DNA of 21,976 nucleotides from Flavobacteriaceae bacterium (GCA_029253805.1 JAQWYU010000307.1:1-21976), one strand, 5' to 3'; positions 1 through 9,298 are shown, numbered from the stretch's first letter. Program-made: numbers and translations. Notes: generated from the sequence alone by a model not told the origin.

Positions 1-1074
1 TTGTCCTTTTGTATGAGCGGAACTACTGCCTATAATGTATGAGCTTGACTTGGGTTGTATTTTAAATAAACATTGCTGTTCCTTAAAAACTTGCATGTAT
101 TCAATAATCGATTTAAAGGAGATCCCTTCACTATCAAAAATAAGTTCATTTCCAACAACAACCTCATCAAAGTTTGACGCTATTTTTGGTTTTAATTTAT
201 CAACTAATTGAGTGTTGGGGTTTTTGGAAAACAATAAAGAAACAACTGGGGATTTGGTGGCTAATTTTTGTTTTGATTTAAACAAAATCATCCATTTAAT
301 CCCTAGAAATATCAAAAAATCAAAAAGTATATTGTTCTGAAAGTGTTTTTTATAGAAGATCTGCATGGCACCATAAAACCTCCTCAAATAAATATGGTCA
401 ATGAGGGTACTCTCTCCTTTAAAATGAATTACAGAAATATTTCCAAAATAATAATTATCATATCCTGCTTTTAAAGATTTATATGACAGATCTATGTCTT
501 CACCATACATAAAATAGTCTTCATCGAATCCCTTAAGTTTATTATAAACTGTACGTTCAACTAACATGAAAGCACCCACTAGAACATCTACTTTAGCATT
601 ATTGTGTTCCAAAATATGATTTGCATAATAGTACTTAGCACTTCCTAATATTTTTTTAATTGCAACTGAAACGGTAGGAATATTTCTCTTACTTTCTGGT
701 AAAAATTTACCAGAACCATCAATCAGTCGACAGCCAATAATTCCAAGATTTGATGTTGTTTCAGCAAATGCCAAAACTTTTTTAAAGCCATCTTCTGGAA
801 CAACCGTATCTGGATTAAGTATACATACATACTTTCCATTAGCTAATTTAACAGCTTGATTGTTTGCTCTTGAAAAACCAACGTTTTCCTCATTTTTAAT
901 TAATTGTACAGACGGAAATCTGGAAATAACCATTTCACAACTATCGTCCAATGAATTATTATCAATCACAATAATTTCTGATGAAATTCCGTTCAAGGCA
1001 GCCTCTACACTTTGAAGGCAAAGCTCGAGAAAATAACGAACATTATAATTTAAAATAACTACAGAAAGCTTCAC
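1..1074 (-). CDS. Glycosyltransferase family 2 protein (partial, 3' end outside window)
   Basis: An uninterrupted frame of 358 codons runs from a GTG at 1074 off the left edge, so the C-terminus is missing. Residues 1-220 form a GT-A fold of family GT2: the N-terminal strand and VILNYN motif, IVIDNNS (35-41), the NVGFSRANNQA block (64-74), the metal/nucleotide motif NPDT (87-90) in place of DxD, and GEDIDLS (191-197) with the likely catalytic acidic residues. This pattern is typical of rhamnosyl- or galactofuranosyl-like transferases that build cell-surface glycans on the cytoplasmic face. A hydrophobic segment at about 248-266 could anchor the protein in the membrane. The remaining 90 residues lie outside the GT-A domain and I do not recognise them with confidence. 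The GTG is chosen because it lies 6 bp after the recR stop and directly precedes the first strand. Sugar donor and acceptor cannot be read from the sequence. Confidence 0.9.
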   Translation of the reverse strand, partial: MKLSVVILNYNVRYFLELCLQSVEAALNGISSEIIVIDNNSLDDSCEMVISRFPSVQLIKNEENVGFSRANNQAVKLANGKYVCILNPDTVVPEDGFKKVLAFAETTSNLGIIGCRLIDGSGKFLPESKRNIPTVSVAIKKILGSAKYYYANHILEHNNAKVDVLVGAFMLVERTVYNKLKGFDEDYFMYGEDIDLSYKSLKAGYDNYYFGNISVIHFKGESTLIDHIYLRRFYGAMQIFYKKHFQNNILFDFLIFLGIKWMILFKSKQKLATKSPVVSLLFSKNPNTQLVDKLKPKIASNFDEVVVGNELIFDSEGISFKSIIEYMQVFKEQQCLFKIQPKSSSYIIGSSSAHTKGQ

Positions 1075-1080
1075 GGAAAA

Positions 1081-1698
1081 TTAAGATTTAATAGAAAGTT
1101 CAAATGGAATTCTGTTAGTTATACTTCGTCCTAGAGTAACTTCATCTGCATATTCTAATTCGTCTCCAACGGAAATTCCTCGAGCGATGGTAGAAATAAG
1201 AACTTCAGAATCTTGAATTTGTTTGAAAATATAAAAATTTGTCGTGTCACCCTCCATAGTTGAGCTCAATGCAAAAATAAGCTCTTTGACACGTCCCGAC
1301 CTTACTTTTTCTACTAAACTATTAATTTTTAAATCGTGCGGCCCCACGCCATCCATGGGCGAAATTTTACCACCCAAAACATGATACACTCCTCTAAACG
1401 AAGCAGTACTCTCAATAGCCATTACATCTCTAATGTCTTCAACAACACACACAACGTCTTGAGACCGGTTTGTATTGATGCATATTTCACAGAGTTCTGA
1501 GTCGCTAATATTATGGCAACTTTTACAGAAAATAATATTTTCGCGCATGGCTTGTAGAGCTGTTGTCAAGTGGAGTGTTTGAGATTCTGGCTGACGCATT
1601 AAGTGAAGAACAAGACGTAGGGCAGTCCTTCGACCGATACCTGGGAGTTGTGCTACTTCATCTACAGCAGTTTGTAATAACTTTGATGAAAATTCCAT
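1081..1698 (-). CDS. recR: Recombination mediator protein RecR
   Basis: This 205-residue protein has the full RecR architecture and usual length. An N-terminal helix-hairpin-helix lies at about 15-33 (core [12 protein letters not shown]), a four-cysteine zinc finger uses C58, C61, C70 and C73, and a Toprim domain spans about 81-175 ([12 protein letters not shown], then MEGDTT at 148-153). The C-terminal block [16 protein letters not shown] is diagnostic. With RecO (and RecF where present), RecR forms a DNA clamp that helps load RecA on SSB-coated gaps. The ATG at 1698 gives the normal N-terminus. A GT2 gene follows after 6 bp in the same direction, so the two are probably co-transcribed. A TAAATTTG box ends only five bases before the ATG, so the transcript may be nearly leaderless. 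Confidence 0.98.
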   Translation of the reverse strand: MEFSSKLLQTAVDEVAQLPGIGRRTALRLVLHLMRQPESQTLHLTTALQAMRENIIFCKSCHNISDSELCEICINTNRSQDVVCVVEDIRDVMAIESTASFRGVYHVLGGKISPMDGVGPHDLKINSLVEKVRSGRVKELIFALSSTMEGDTTNFYIFKQIQDSEVLISTIARGISVGDELEYADEVTLGRSITNRIPFELSIKS

Positions 1699-1702
1699 AA
1701 AA

Positions 1703-1710
1703 CAAATTTA
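1703..1710 (-). promoter_or_regulatory. Putative -7 promoter element of recR
   Basis: The minus strand reads TAAATTTG, an exact match to the Bacteroidota primary sigma -7 consensus TAnnTTTG. It ends five bases before the recR ATG, which would imply a leaderless or nearly leaderless mRNA. I see no clear TTTG/TTG -33 element at the right distance, so this is weak. Confidence 0.3.
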
Positions 1711-1800
1711 ATCAAAAATTAATCTAAGAACACATGAAAATAATTAAACAGTTCTCAATCTCGCTAAAAAAATTATTTTGCAGCTTTTATTCCCCCTAAA

Positions 1801-1820
1801 TAGAGCTTAAAAAAGCTATA
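1801..1820. repeat. Short inverted repeat upstream of the symporter gene
   Basis: Arms AGCTT (1804-1808) and AAGCT (1813-1817) flank an AAAA centre. The palindrome extends two more pairs on each side after one mismatch. It lies where the -33 region of the putative symporter promoter would be (about 25 bp before the -7 box). It could be an operator or chance symmetry in AT-rich DNA. Confidence 0.25.
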
Positions 1821-1834
1821 TTAATTCAAGAAAG

Positions 1835-1842
1835 TATATTTG
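1835..1842 (+). promoter_or_regulatory. Putative -7 promoter element of the symporter gene
   Basis: TATATTTG matches the Bacteroidota -7 consensus TAnnTTTG exactly and faces the symporter gene, giving a predicted leader of about 50 nt. No convincing -33 TTTG is visible; a short inverted repeat occupies that position. Confidence 0.45.
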
Positions 1843-1898
1843 AATAAGTATTAAAATATATTTTTATTAGTTTTACGATCATATCAACAAAAAGTACA

Positions 1899-3356
1899 AT
1901 GAATTCATTTTTAATCCTAATACTGCTTCTAAGCTATTTTGTAATCTTGATTCTCATTTCTAATTGGACAAGTAAAAATGATTCAAATCAAGATTTTTTT
2001 AAAGCTGGAAAACAATCGACCTGGTATATTGTCGCTTTTGGAATGATTGGCGCATCGCTATCTGGAGTTACTTTTATATCGGTTCCTGGTTGGGTACAGA
2101 CTTCCCAGTTCGGTTATTTTCAAGTTGTATTAGGTTACATGGTTGGCTACTTTATAGTTGCTTTTATTCTTCTTCCTGTATACTATAAATTAAATTTAAC
2201 CTCAATTTATGAATATCTTTTCTACAGATTTGGAATTATAACCCATAAAACAGGTGCTTTTTTCTTTTTATTATCCCGCGTATTAGGAGCCGCTTTTCGA
2301 CTTTATTTAGTAGCCATCGTATTACAACAGTTTATATTTGACAAGTGGAATGTACCATTTGAAATAACAGTCATTATTTCAATTTTACTCATTTGGATTT
2401 ATACATTTAGAGGTGGAATTAAGACCATTGTTTGGACTGATACCCTACAAACTTTATTTATGATTACTGCAGTTATTCTCTCTATTCACTTTATTACGGA
2501 TAGCTTAGACTGGACTTTCTCAGAGTTTTTAGTTTCTGAAGAACTAAAGGCTTACAGTATAATTTTTAACACAGATAGTATTTTAGAAAAGGGGTATTTT
2601 CTAAAATCATTTTTTGGAGGTGTATTCATAACTATTTGCATGACTGGTCTTGACCAAGATATGATGCAAAAAAACCTGAGCTGCAAATCGTTGAAAGATG
2701 CTCAGAAAAACATGCTCTCTTTTAGCATTGTTCTGACTTTAGTTACATTTTTGTTTTTGTTGTTAGGCGCTCTTTTGTTCATATATGCCAAAAAAAATAA
2801 TATCGAAATTCCACTTTTGAACGGACAGCCTAAAACAGATTTATTATTTCCGGAAATAGCACTCAACAGTGGTCTAGGAATTACACTGGGTATTACGTTT
2901 ATTCTTGGATTAATAGCAGCAGCTTACAGTAGTGCGGATAGCGCATTAACTTCACTAACTACTTCTTTTTGCATAGACATACTTGACATGAAAGGCAAAT
3001 CCGAAAAGGAAAAAAAATCTATTCGAAAAAGAACACATATTGGAATGAGTTTACTTTTGGTTATTGTAATTATTTCCTTTAAGTACATTTTAAATTCAAA
3101 TGTGATTGACAGCCTATTAACTGTAGCTGGATATACTTATGGCCCTCTATTGGGATTGTTTTCTTTTGGAATATTTACAAATTATAAAATAAAGGACAAA
3201 TTTGTATGGATCGTCGCCTTAACTTCTGTAACCATTGTATTTATGTTTGGGAAAATTCCAGCATATGAGTTAGGTGGCTACGTTGTTGGCTATGAACTAC
3301 TCCCACTAAATGGCTTATTGACATTTATAGGCTTAATACTGATTCGTAGAAAGTAA
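1899..3356 (+). CDS. Sodium:solute symporter (SSS family)
   Basis: This 485-residue inner-membrane protein has about 13 hydrophobic segments and belongs to the solute:sodium symporter family (LeuT fold). Family marks include [15 protein letters not shown] (51-65) in the broken first helix of the core, the [15 protein letters not shown] block (170-184), the GLDQDMMQ loop (250-257), and [19 protein letters not shown] (343-361), whose serines/threonines correspond to the sodium-site helix (Na2) of this family. It should import a small organic solute with Na+; the sequence does not reveal which one. The ATG at 1899 starts immediately before the first transmembrane helix. It is a single transcription unit, divergent from recR, and its last 24 bp overlap the convergent CoA-binding protein gene. 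Confidence 0.93.
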   Translation: MNSFLILILLLSYFVILILISNWTSKNDSNQDFFKAGKQSTWYIVAFGMIGASLSGVTFISVPGWVQTSQFGYFQVVLGYMVGYFIVAFILLPVYYKLNLTSIYEYLFYRFGIITHKTGAFFFLLSRVLGAAFRLYLVAIVLQQFIFDKWNVPFEITVIISILLIWIYTFRGGIKTIVWTDTLQTLFMITAVILSIHFITDSLDWTFSEFLVSEELKAYSIIFNTDSILEKGYFLKSFFGGVFITICMTGLDQDMMQKNLSCKSLKDAQKNMLSFSIVLTLVTFLFLLLGALLFIYAKKNNIEIPLLNGQPKTDLLFPEIALNSGLGITLGITFILGLIAAAYSSADSALTSLTTSFCIDILDMKGKSEKEKKSIRKRTHIGMSLLLVIVIISFKYILNSNVIDSLLTVAGYTYGPLLGLFSFGIFTNYKIKDKFVWIVALTSVTIVFMFGKIPAYELGGYVVGYELLPLNGLLTFIGLILIRRK

Positions 3357-3698
3357 CACCAAAGAACAAGCCACCTCATAAGCAATTGATGCTTCCTTTA
3401 ACAAGTTGTAAAAGATTGAATTCTCGGTGCCTGGATTAAAAATAACACGTACAGGCTTTAAACTAATAACATAATCATAATAAGCTTCTTGTCGCTTTGG
3501 ATTCAAATAAATAGTAACAGTGTGAACTCCTTGGTAAGCCTTTAAATCAGTATCTATGTATATCCCAGAAACTATTCCGCTTTTAAGACCAAAAGCTACA
3601 ACATCAATTTCTTTTGAAGATAATCGGAATAAAACCAAATTTGAATAGCGTTCTGGATTTAACGAGGCTCCTAAAACAAGAGTTTTTTTTGGTATCAT
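3333..3698 (-). CDS. CoA-binding domain protein (YccU-like)
   Basis: This 121-residue protein is a single Rossmann-type CoA_binding_2 domain. It opens with [15 protein letters not shown] (6-20), the nucleotide-binding loop of this family, and carries FNPGTEN (87-93), the conserved P-G-x-E-N segment. Length and motifs match stand-alone bacterial CoA-binding proteins related to the N-terminal domain of acyl-CoA synthetases. No catalytic domain is attached and its cellular role is unknown. Its 3' end overlaps the convergent symporter gene by 24 bp, so the last residues are encoded opposite the symporter C-terminus. Confidence 0.9.
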   Translation of the reverse strand: MIPKKTLVLGASLNPERYSNLVLFRLSSKEIDVVAFGLKSGIVSGIYIDTDLKAYQGVHTVTIYLNPKRQEAYYDYVISLKPVRVIFNPGTENSIFYNLLKEASIAYEVACSLVLLSTNQY

Positions 3699-3721
3699 GT
3701 AACAGTAAATTAGTAGATTTG
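3688..3721 (+). promoter_or_regulatory. Putative promoter of the outer-membrane receptor gene
   Basis: TTTG (3688-3691) and TAGATTTG (3714-3721) are separated by 22 bp, close to the Bacteroidota -33/-7 layout. The -33 element lies within the first codons of the divergent CoA-binding protein gene. The predicted leader is about 65 nt. Confidence 0.45.
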
Positions 3722-3791
3722 CGTTGCTTTTTGTAACGTCAGACCAATAAAGTTGTCTAAGTTATTAAATAAATTAATTGAGATTATTTAA

Positions 3792-6251
3792 ATGAGTAAA
3801 ATTACTAAATTACTTACAACCATACTATTTTTAAGCCCATTTCAGCACACAATGGCTCAATCCGAAAAAGGCACCATTAATGGACAAGTTATAGATTCTA
3901 ATTTAGGTGAACCCCTCGCCTATGTTAATGTTATTATTAAAACCATTTCAGGAAAATTTATTTCAGGAGAATATACAAACGAAGAAGGCTATTTTGAAAT
4001 CGAAAATATAAATGAAAACACTTTTATCATTTCTGTTCAGTACATTGGATATACAACGCTAGAAAAAAAAGTGGTCATAAACAAAGATGCTAAGATTACT
4101 GATTTAGGAATCCTAAATTTAGAGCAAAATAATACCACTTTAGATGAAATTACAATTATCGCTGAGACTTCAAGTATTCAACAAAAAGCAGACCGTAAGG
4201 TAATTACAATTGGAAAAGATTTAGCAACTAGCGGGACCGCTTCAGAGCTAATGGTCGGCATCCCTTCTGTCAATGTTGACGTTCAAACAGGCGATATAAG
4301 CTTAAGAGGAAACTCAAATGTACAAATTATGGTGGATGGAAAACTATCAAATATTCCAACGGCTCAGCTCTTAAAACAAATTCCTTCAACAGCCATTAAA
4401 TCAATCGAACTTATCACAAACCCTTCCGCAAAATATAATCCTGAAGGAATGAGTGGATTAATTAATATTGTATTGTACAAAAATACAATGCTTGGTTTTA
4501 ACGGCAGCATAAGCACAGGAATCTCACATGAAAAATCAACCAAGACGAATAACTCGTTGATAAGTAATTTCCGCAATGGTAAAATTAACATTTTTGCTAA
4601 TTACAGCAATAATATATCCAAAAACATAAATAATGGTATAGTTCAGCGACCTGCAAATAATTCCGAACAGTTATTTGAATTTACTGATAAATCCAAAAAC
4701 AATTTAGTGAAATTTGGGTTGGATTATTACATAAATAATAATCAAACAATTTCTGTATTTACAAATCAAAATAAATCGGTTTTAGAGAATAGTGGGGTGA
4801 CTAATGCTATTTATACAAACAATGCCTTGTTTAATCAGACCCAGTTATGGACCAATGATGGAGATGATTCAACCAGTCAGTATAACCTTGATTATAAAAT
4901 AAATTTTAATGACGACGGGCATAATTTAGAGCTCGAAATTGACCACAACAATTACTCAGGAAGTAGTGTTGCTAATTTTTTATTTCCAGTTGGTTCAACA
5001 ACTGATTATATCGATTTCAATAAAACAAATCGCAAACGAACCACACTTAACATAGATTATGCAAATTCCGTCTCAGAAAATTCTAAAATAGAACTTGGGT
5101 TACAAGCAAATATTTTTAAATCTCTAATTTTATATGAATCTACTGGATTTTCTTTTAACTCCGCTGGAGTTACTGCTCCTACTCCAAATATAAATTTTGA
5201 TTATATACGTGATATCTATTCTATTTATGGAAATTATAATACTAATATTAATAAATGGTCATTTCAACTGGGGTTGAGAGTCGAAAACGTGGATGTCATT
5301 GCGACAGCTGTTCAAACTAACGCTACTAACACAAACTCTAAAAACACTTTTACTAATAGCTATTTTGAACTATATCCCTCAGCATATATTACATATAAAT
5401 TATCAGAGAAAAGTGCATTTCAATTTAATTATAGTAGACGAGTGGATCGTCCGGGTATTGGACAAATTAACCCTATAAAAGAATGGAGTACACCACTAGT
5501 AAGTTCCTATGGTAACAGTAATTTAATCCCTCAATTCACAAACTCTTTAGAGTTTAATTACACAAGAAGTTTAGAGAATGGCAGTGTAACATTTGGAACC
5601 TTTTTTAGAGGAATTTCAGATGAAATAAACCGTGCATTATTTATTGATCGTTCTGATGTCAATTCAGGTCGTCTAATTTTCACTCATGATAATTTCGATA
5701 ATTCAACTGCTTATGGTGTTGAATTATCTACTAGCTACAAACCATATAATTGGTGGAGATTAAATGGTAGTTTTGATTTGTATTCTCAAATCCTTAAAGG
5801 GATTGCAGAAAAGCTGAGTGCTCCGTTAGAAACTGCCACTATTAATGACATCATTACAGAAACAAACTCAGTGGATAATATTGCGTGGAATTTTAGACTC
5901 TACAATAATTTTAAAATCAACGAAAAAATTACATTTACAGCCTTTGGATTCTACCAAGGTAGAAACTCAAATTTACAGTACGATGTCAAACCAATGTTCT
6001 ATGTGAATATAGGGTCCCGCATCGGTTTTGCAAAAGGTAAAGGAAGTGTAAGTTTAAATTATAATGACATTTTTAATACAATGAAATTTCGCTTCAAGGG
6101 TACCAAACCGTATGTTCAAAAAGGAGAATTTAACTGGGAGAGTAATACCGTTTATTTGGGTATTAATTACCGATTCGGAAGCACTCAATTCAGTGCGAAG
6201 TCGCGCAAAAAGAGAGCTAATGATGAAAAAGAAGGAACTAGTTTTTTATAA
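3792..6251 (+). CDS. TonB-dependent receptor-type outer membrane beta-barrel protein
   Basis: This 819-residue protein starts with a signal peptide (about 1-23, cleavage after MAQ). A CarboxypepD_reg-like beta-sandwich follows at about 28-110 (core GTINGQVIDSNLGEPLAYVNV), then a linker with LDEITIIAE, which resembles the TonB-box/plug entry. A plug domain spans about 135-230, with LRGNSNVQIMVDGK and PSAKYNPEGMSGLINIV, and the rest is a large outer membrane beta-barrel of the OMP_b-brl_3 type rich in alternating aromatic strands. The final strand (NTVYLGINYRFG) is followed by a basic tail of about 24 residues that should be periplasmic. It lacks SusC signatures and has no SusD partner next to it, so it is not a canonical polysaccharide-utilisation receptor. 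The substrate is unknown; peptides, metal chelates or adhesion are possible. Confidence 0.93.
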   Translation: MSKITKLLTTILFLSPFQHTMAQSEKGTINGQVIDSNLGEPLAYVNVIIKTISGKFISGEYTNEEGYFEIENINENTFIISVQYIGYTTLEKKVVINKDAKITDLGILNLEQNNTTLDEITIIAETSSIQQKADRKVITIGKDLATSGTASELMVGIPSVNVDVQTGDISLRGNSNVQIMVDGKLSNIPTAQLLKQIPSTAIKSIELITNPSAKYNPEGMSGLINIVLYKNTMLGFNGSISTGISHEKSTKTNNSLISNFRNGKINIFANYSNNISKNINNGIVQRPANNSEQLFEFTDKSKNNLVKFGLDYYINNNQTISVFTNQNKSVLENSGVTNAIYTNNALFNQTQLWTNDGDDSTSQYNLDYKINFNDDGHNLELEIDHNNYSGSSVANFLFPVGSTTDYIDFNKTNRKRTTLNIDYANSVSENSKIELGLQANIFKSLILYESTGFSFNSAGVTAPTPNINFDYIRDIYSIYGNYNTNINKWSFQLGLRVENVDVIATAVQTNATNTNSKNTFTNSYFELYPSAYITYKLSEKSAFQFNYSRRVDRPGIGQINPIKEWSTPLVSSYGNSNLIPQFTNSLEFNYTRSLENGSVTFGTFFRGISDEINRALFIDRSDVNSGRLIFTHDNFDNSTAYGVELSTSYKPYNWWRLNGSFDLYSQILKGIAEKLSAPLETATINDIITETNSVDNIAWNFRLYNNFKINEKITFTAFGFYQGRNSNLQYDVKPMFYVNIGSRIGFAKGKGSVSLNYNDIFNTMKFRFKGTKPYVQKGEFNWESNTVYLGINYRFGSTQFSAKSRKKRANDEKEGTSFL

Positions 6252-6258
6252 ATATTTA

Positions 6259-7269
6259 TTACCATTTTATAATTATACTTCCCCAAGTGAATCCACTTCC
6301 AAAGGCAGCTAAAACAACCGTATCACCCGTTTTAATCATACCTTTCTCATGTGCTTCAGACAGAGCGATTGGTATGGAGGCTGCCGTCGTGTTTCCATAT
6401 TTTTCAATGTTGTTATACACTTGACTATCAGCTAAACCAAATTTCTTTTGAATAAATTGAGATATTCTTAGATTAGCTTGATGCGGAATCAACATGTCAA
6501 TATCACCAACTTCTAAGTTATTTTTATATAAACCTTCGTTAATCACTTCACTAAATCGTCTAACTGCATGTTTAAAAACGAACTGGCCATTCATGTATGG
6601 TCGGTAACTAAAATCTTCTGGGTCGTTGTCTTTTATGATGTCAGTAACCCAACGTGTTCCCATACCAGGTGCTTCAGTCGCCAGCTCGAGGGCGTGTTTA
6701 CCTTCAGAATGAATGTGTGTTGAAAGAATTCCTTTACTAGGATCTTCTTCTCGCGTTAAAACTGCTGCGCCAGCACCATCTCCAAATATGACAGAAATGC
6801 TTCGACCTCGAGTTGACTTATCAATTCCTCTTGACTGTAGTTCACTTCCTATAACAAGAACGTTCTTGTACATTCCAGTTTTAATAAACTGATCTGCTAC
6901 AGAAATTGAGTAAACAAATCCTGAACACTGGGCTCTAATATCGATTGCCGCTACAGTATTGATCCCTAGAGCTTCTTGAACTTGAACACCAGGTCCTGGA
7001 AAATAATAATCTGGGCTTAACGTAGCAAACACTATTAGGTCAATATCTTCATTTTTCATTCCAGAATTAGAAATAGCCGTTTTGGCTGCTTCTAGGCCCA
7101 TAGTAAAAGTTGACTGTCCATCTCCCGATTTGACCCATCGACGCTCTTTTATGCCTGTGCGCTCTTGAATCCATTGGTCACTAGTATCCATAACCTTAGA
7201 CAAATCGTCATTCGTTACAATGTTATTTGGCACATAATGTCCTAATCCTATTATTTTTGAGTTAAACAT
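6259..7269 (-). CDS. fabH: 3-oxoacyl-[acyl-carrier-protein] synthase III (KAS III family)
   Basis: This 336-residue thiolase-fold enzyme condenses an acyl-CoA starter with malonyl-ACP to begin fatty-acid synthesis. The Cys-His-Asn triad is present: C115 in DIRAQCSGF, H263 in IPHQANLRI, and N293 in EKYGNTTAASIP. Other family marks are RTGIKERRW (38-46) and the C-terminal AAFGSGFTWG (321-330). It is slightly longer than the classical enzyme (about 317 residues). No rpmF, plsX or acpP is beside it, so it may be a second, stand-alone KAS III with a different starter preference (branched-chain or specialised lipid); that is inference. It ends 7 bp from the convergent receptor gene and is divergent from htpG. 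Confidence 0.92.
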   Translation of the reverse strand: MFNSKIIGLGHYVPNNIVTNDDLSKVMDTSDQWIQERTGIKERRWVKSGDGQSTFTMGLEAAKTAISNSGMKNEDIDLIVFATLSPDYYFPGPGVQVQEALGINTVAAIDIRAQCSGFVYSISVADQFIKTGMYKNVLVIGSELQSRGIDKSTRGRSISVIFGDGAGAAVLTREEDPSKGILSTHIHSEGKHALELATEAPGMGTRWVTDIIKDNDPEDFSYRPYMNGQFVFKHAVRRFSEVINEGLYKNNLEVGDIDMLIPHQANLRISQFIQKKFGLADSQVYNNIEKYGNTTAASIPIALSEAHEKGMIKTGDTVVLAAFGSGFTWGSIIIKW

Positions 7270-7294
7270 CTCTAATAATTTTTAAAAAGAGTAA

Positions 7295-7302
7295 CAAATA
7301 TA
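7295..7302 (-). promoter_or_regulatory. Putative -7 promoter element of fabH
   Basis: The minus strand reads TATATTTG, an exact TAnnTTTG match placed about 26 bp before the fabH ATG. No clear -33 TTTG is seen upstream. Confidence 0.45.
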
Positions 7303-7387
7303 GACTAAAATGTCAGTTTGTCACCTTTTAATATTTGGTATTTTTTTTGACATAAGATAAGTAAATTAATAAATAAAAACTCTAGTT

Positions 7388-9298
7388 ATGTCTAAAGGAA
7401 AGATTAATGTATCTGTTGACAATATTTTCCCACTGATAAAGAAATTTCTCTACAGTGACCACGAAATATTTTTACGTGAACTTATTAGTAATGCAACTGA
7501 TGCAACACTAAAATTAAAACACCTAGCCAATATTGGAGAGGCAAATGTTGAATATGGCAGTCCAAAAATTGAAATAAAAATTGATAAAGAGGGTAAAAAA
7601 CTTCACATTACAGACGAGGGTCTAGGAATGACCGCAGATGAAGTCAAAAAGTACATTAATGAAGTTGCTTTTTCTGGTGCAGAAGAATTCCTAGACAAAT
7701 ATAAAGATAAAGTTGACGACTCTGGAATTATTGGTCATTTTGGATTAGGATTTTATTCTGCGTTTATGGTCGCTGAAAAAGTGGAAATTATTACCAAATC
7801 TTTTAAAGATGAACCTGCTGCTCATTGGAGTTGCGATGGAAGTCCTGAGTATAAACTTAAAGCTTCTGATAAAACAGAGCGAGGGTCGGAAATTATTTTG
7901 CATATTGCCGAAGATTCTACTGAATTTTTAGAAGAAAGTCGAATAACTTCTCTTTTAAACAAATACAATAAATTCATGCCTATCCCAATTAAATTTGGTA
8001 CAAAGGAAATTGATGACGAATCCCATGAACCAAAAACAACTACTGACAAAGACGGTAAAGAAACTACTGAGCCTAAGAGAAAAGTCACCGTTGACAATAT
8101 TATAAACAACCCAAATCCTGCTTGGACCAAACAACCTGCTGAACTGAAGGATGAAGATTATAAAGGATTTTATCGGGAATTATATCCCACACAGTTTGAA
8201 GATCCGTTATTTAATATCCATTTAAATGTAGACTACCCCTTTAATTTAACTGGAATTCTATATTTCCCGAAAATGGGAGAAGACATGAACATACAAAAGG
8301 ATAAAATCCAATTGTATCAAAATCAAGTGTTTGTGACAGATAATGTTGAAGGAATTGTACCTGAATTTTTAACTATGCTCAGAGGGGTAATCGATTCTCC
8401 TGATATACCACTGAATGTATCAAGATCATACCTTCAAGCAGACGGTGCTGTTAAAAAAATTGCATCATATATTACCAAAAAAGTAGCAGACAAAATGAAA
8501 TCTCTGTTTAACACAAACAGAGAGGATTATGAATCCAAGTGGAATGACATTAAAATTGTTATCGAGTACGGAATGCTTTCAGAAGACAAATTTTTTGAGA
8601 AATCAGAATCATTTGCCCTCTATCCTACAGTTGATGGAACGTACTACACATATGAAGAGCTGTACAACAAAATCAAAGCTAACCAAACAGACAAAGACGA
8701 AAAATTAGTAATTTTATATGCTTCCAATAAAGATTCTCAACATAGCTACATTGAAGCTGCAAAGGCTAAAGGATATGAGGTATTATTGCTAGACTCACCA
8801 ATTGTATCTCATTTGATTCAAAAACTAGAAAGTACTAAAGAGAATATTTCGTTTGTTAGAGTAGATTCAGATCATGTAGATAACTTAATAAAGAAAGAGG
8901 AATCAACTGTATCTAAGCTTAGTGATGACGAGAAAAAATCTCTTGAAACAGTTTTAAAACAAGTAGTGCCGTCAGAAAAATTTATGGTTCAACTAGAAGC
9001 AATGGACAGTAGTTCAGCACCATTTATGATAACGCAGCCTGAGTTTATGCGTCGTATGAAAGAGATGCAACAAACTGGCGGTGGTGGAATGTTTGGAATG
9101 GGTAATATGCCGGAAATGTATAATCTTGTTGTTAACACCAATTCCGAACTTGTTAGTCAGATTTTAAATACTAAAACTAAGAAAAAACAAGAACGATTAA
9201 TCAATCAAAGTTTAGACTTAGCTCAATTATCTCAGGGACTTTTGAAAGGAGAAGCTTTGACCAATTTCATCAAAAGAAGTTATGACATGATTAAATAA
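7388..9298 (+). CDS. htpG: Molecular chaperone HtpG (Hsp90)
   Basis: This 636-residue cytosolic Hsp90 helps fold and remodel client proteins, often with the DnaK system. The GHKL ATPase domain carries E31, N35 and D38 in ELISNATDA, D76 in TDEGLGMT (75-82), and the lid-hinge loop GHFGLGFYSAF (116-126). The middle domain holds the catalytic arginine R346 in NVSRSYLQ. Between the N and middle domains (about 205-250) lies a charged, lysine/glutamate/threonine-rich insertion that is long for a bacterial HtpG. The C-terminal dimerisation domain contains a Gly/Met-rich loop (about 563-576), likely an exposed client-binding helix and loop. There is no MEEVD tail, as expected for bacteria. The gene is monocistronic and ends in a strong terminator. 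Confidence 0.98.
   Translation: MSKGKINVSVDNIFPLIKKFLYSDHEIFLRELISNATDATLKLKHLANIGEANVEYGSPKIEIKIDKEGKKLHITDEGLGMTADEVKKYINEVAFSGAEEFLDKYKDKVDDSGIIGHFGLGFYSAFMVAEKVEIITKSFKDEPAAHWSCDGSPEYKLKASDKTERGSEIILHIAEDSTEFLEESRITSLLNKYNKFMPIPIKFGTKEIDDESHEPKTTTDKDGKETTEPKRKVTVDNIINNPNPAWTKQPAELKDEDYKGFYRELYPTQFEDPLFNIHLNVDYPFNLTGILYFPKMGEDMNIQKDKIQLYQNQVFVTDNVEGIVPEFLTMLRGVIDSPDIPLNVSRSYLQADGAVKKIASYITKKVADKMKSLFNTNREDYESKWNDIKIVIEYGMLSEDKFFEKSESFALYPTVDGTYYTYEELYNKIKANQTDKDEKLVILYASNKDSQHSYIEAAKAKGYEVLLLDSPIVSHLIQKLESTKENISFVRVDSDHVDNLIKKEESTVSKLSDDEKKSLETVLKQVVPSEKFMVQLEAMDSSSAPFMITQPEFMRRMKEMQQTGGGGMFGMGNMPEMYNLVVNTNSELVSQILNTKTKKKQERLINQSLDLAQLSQGLLKGEALTNFIKRSYDMIK

Noticed and set aside
4364..4591. 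Antisense frame in the receptor gene
   Set aside because: It is a shadow of a clear coding region with no family features; the same holds for 7822-8130, 10501-10710, 17244-17627, 18837-19025 and 21296-21541.
6112..6312. Small frame at the receptor/fabH junction
   Set aside because: It overlaps both real genes and its translation has no recognisable feature.
7348..7370. TTGACA as a sigma-70 type -35 of htpG
   Set aside because: The Bacteroidota primary sigma factor does not use this consensus and no TATAAT follows at proper spacing; a TATTTG nearby has the wrong spacing for the -7 box.
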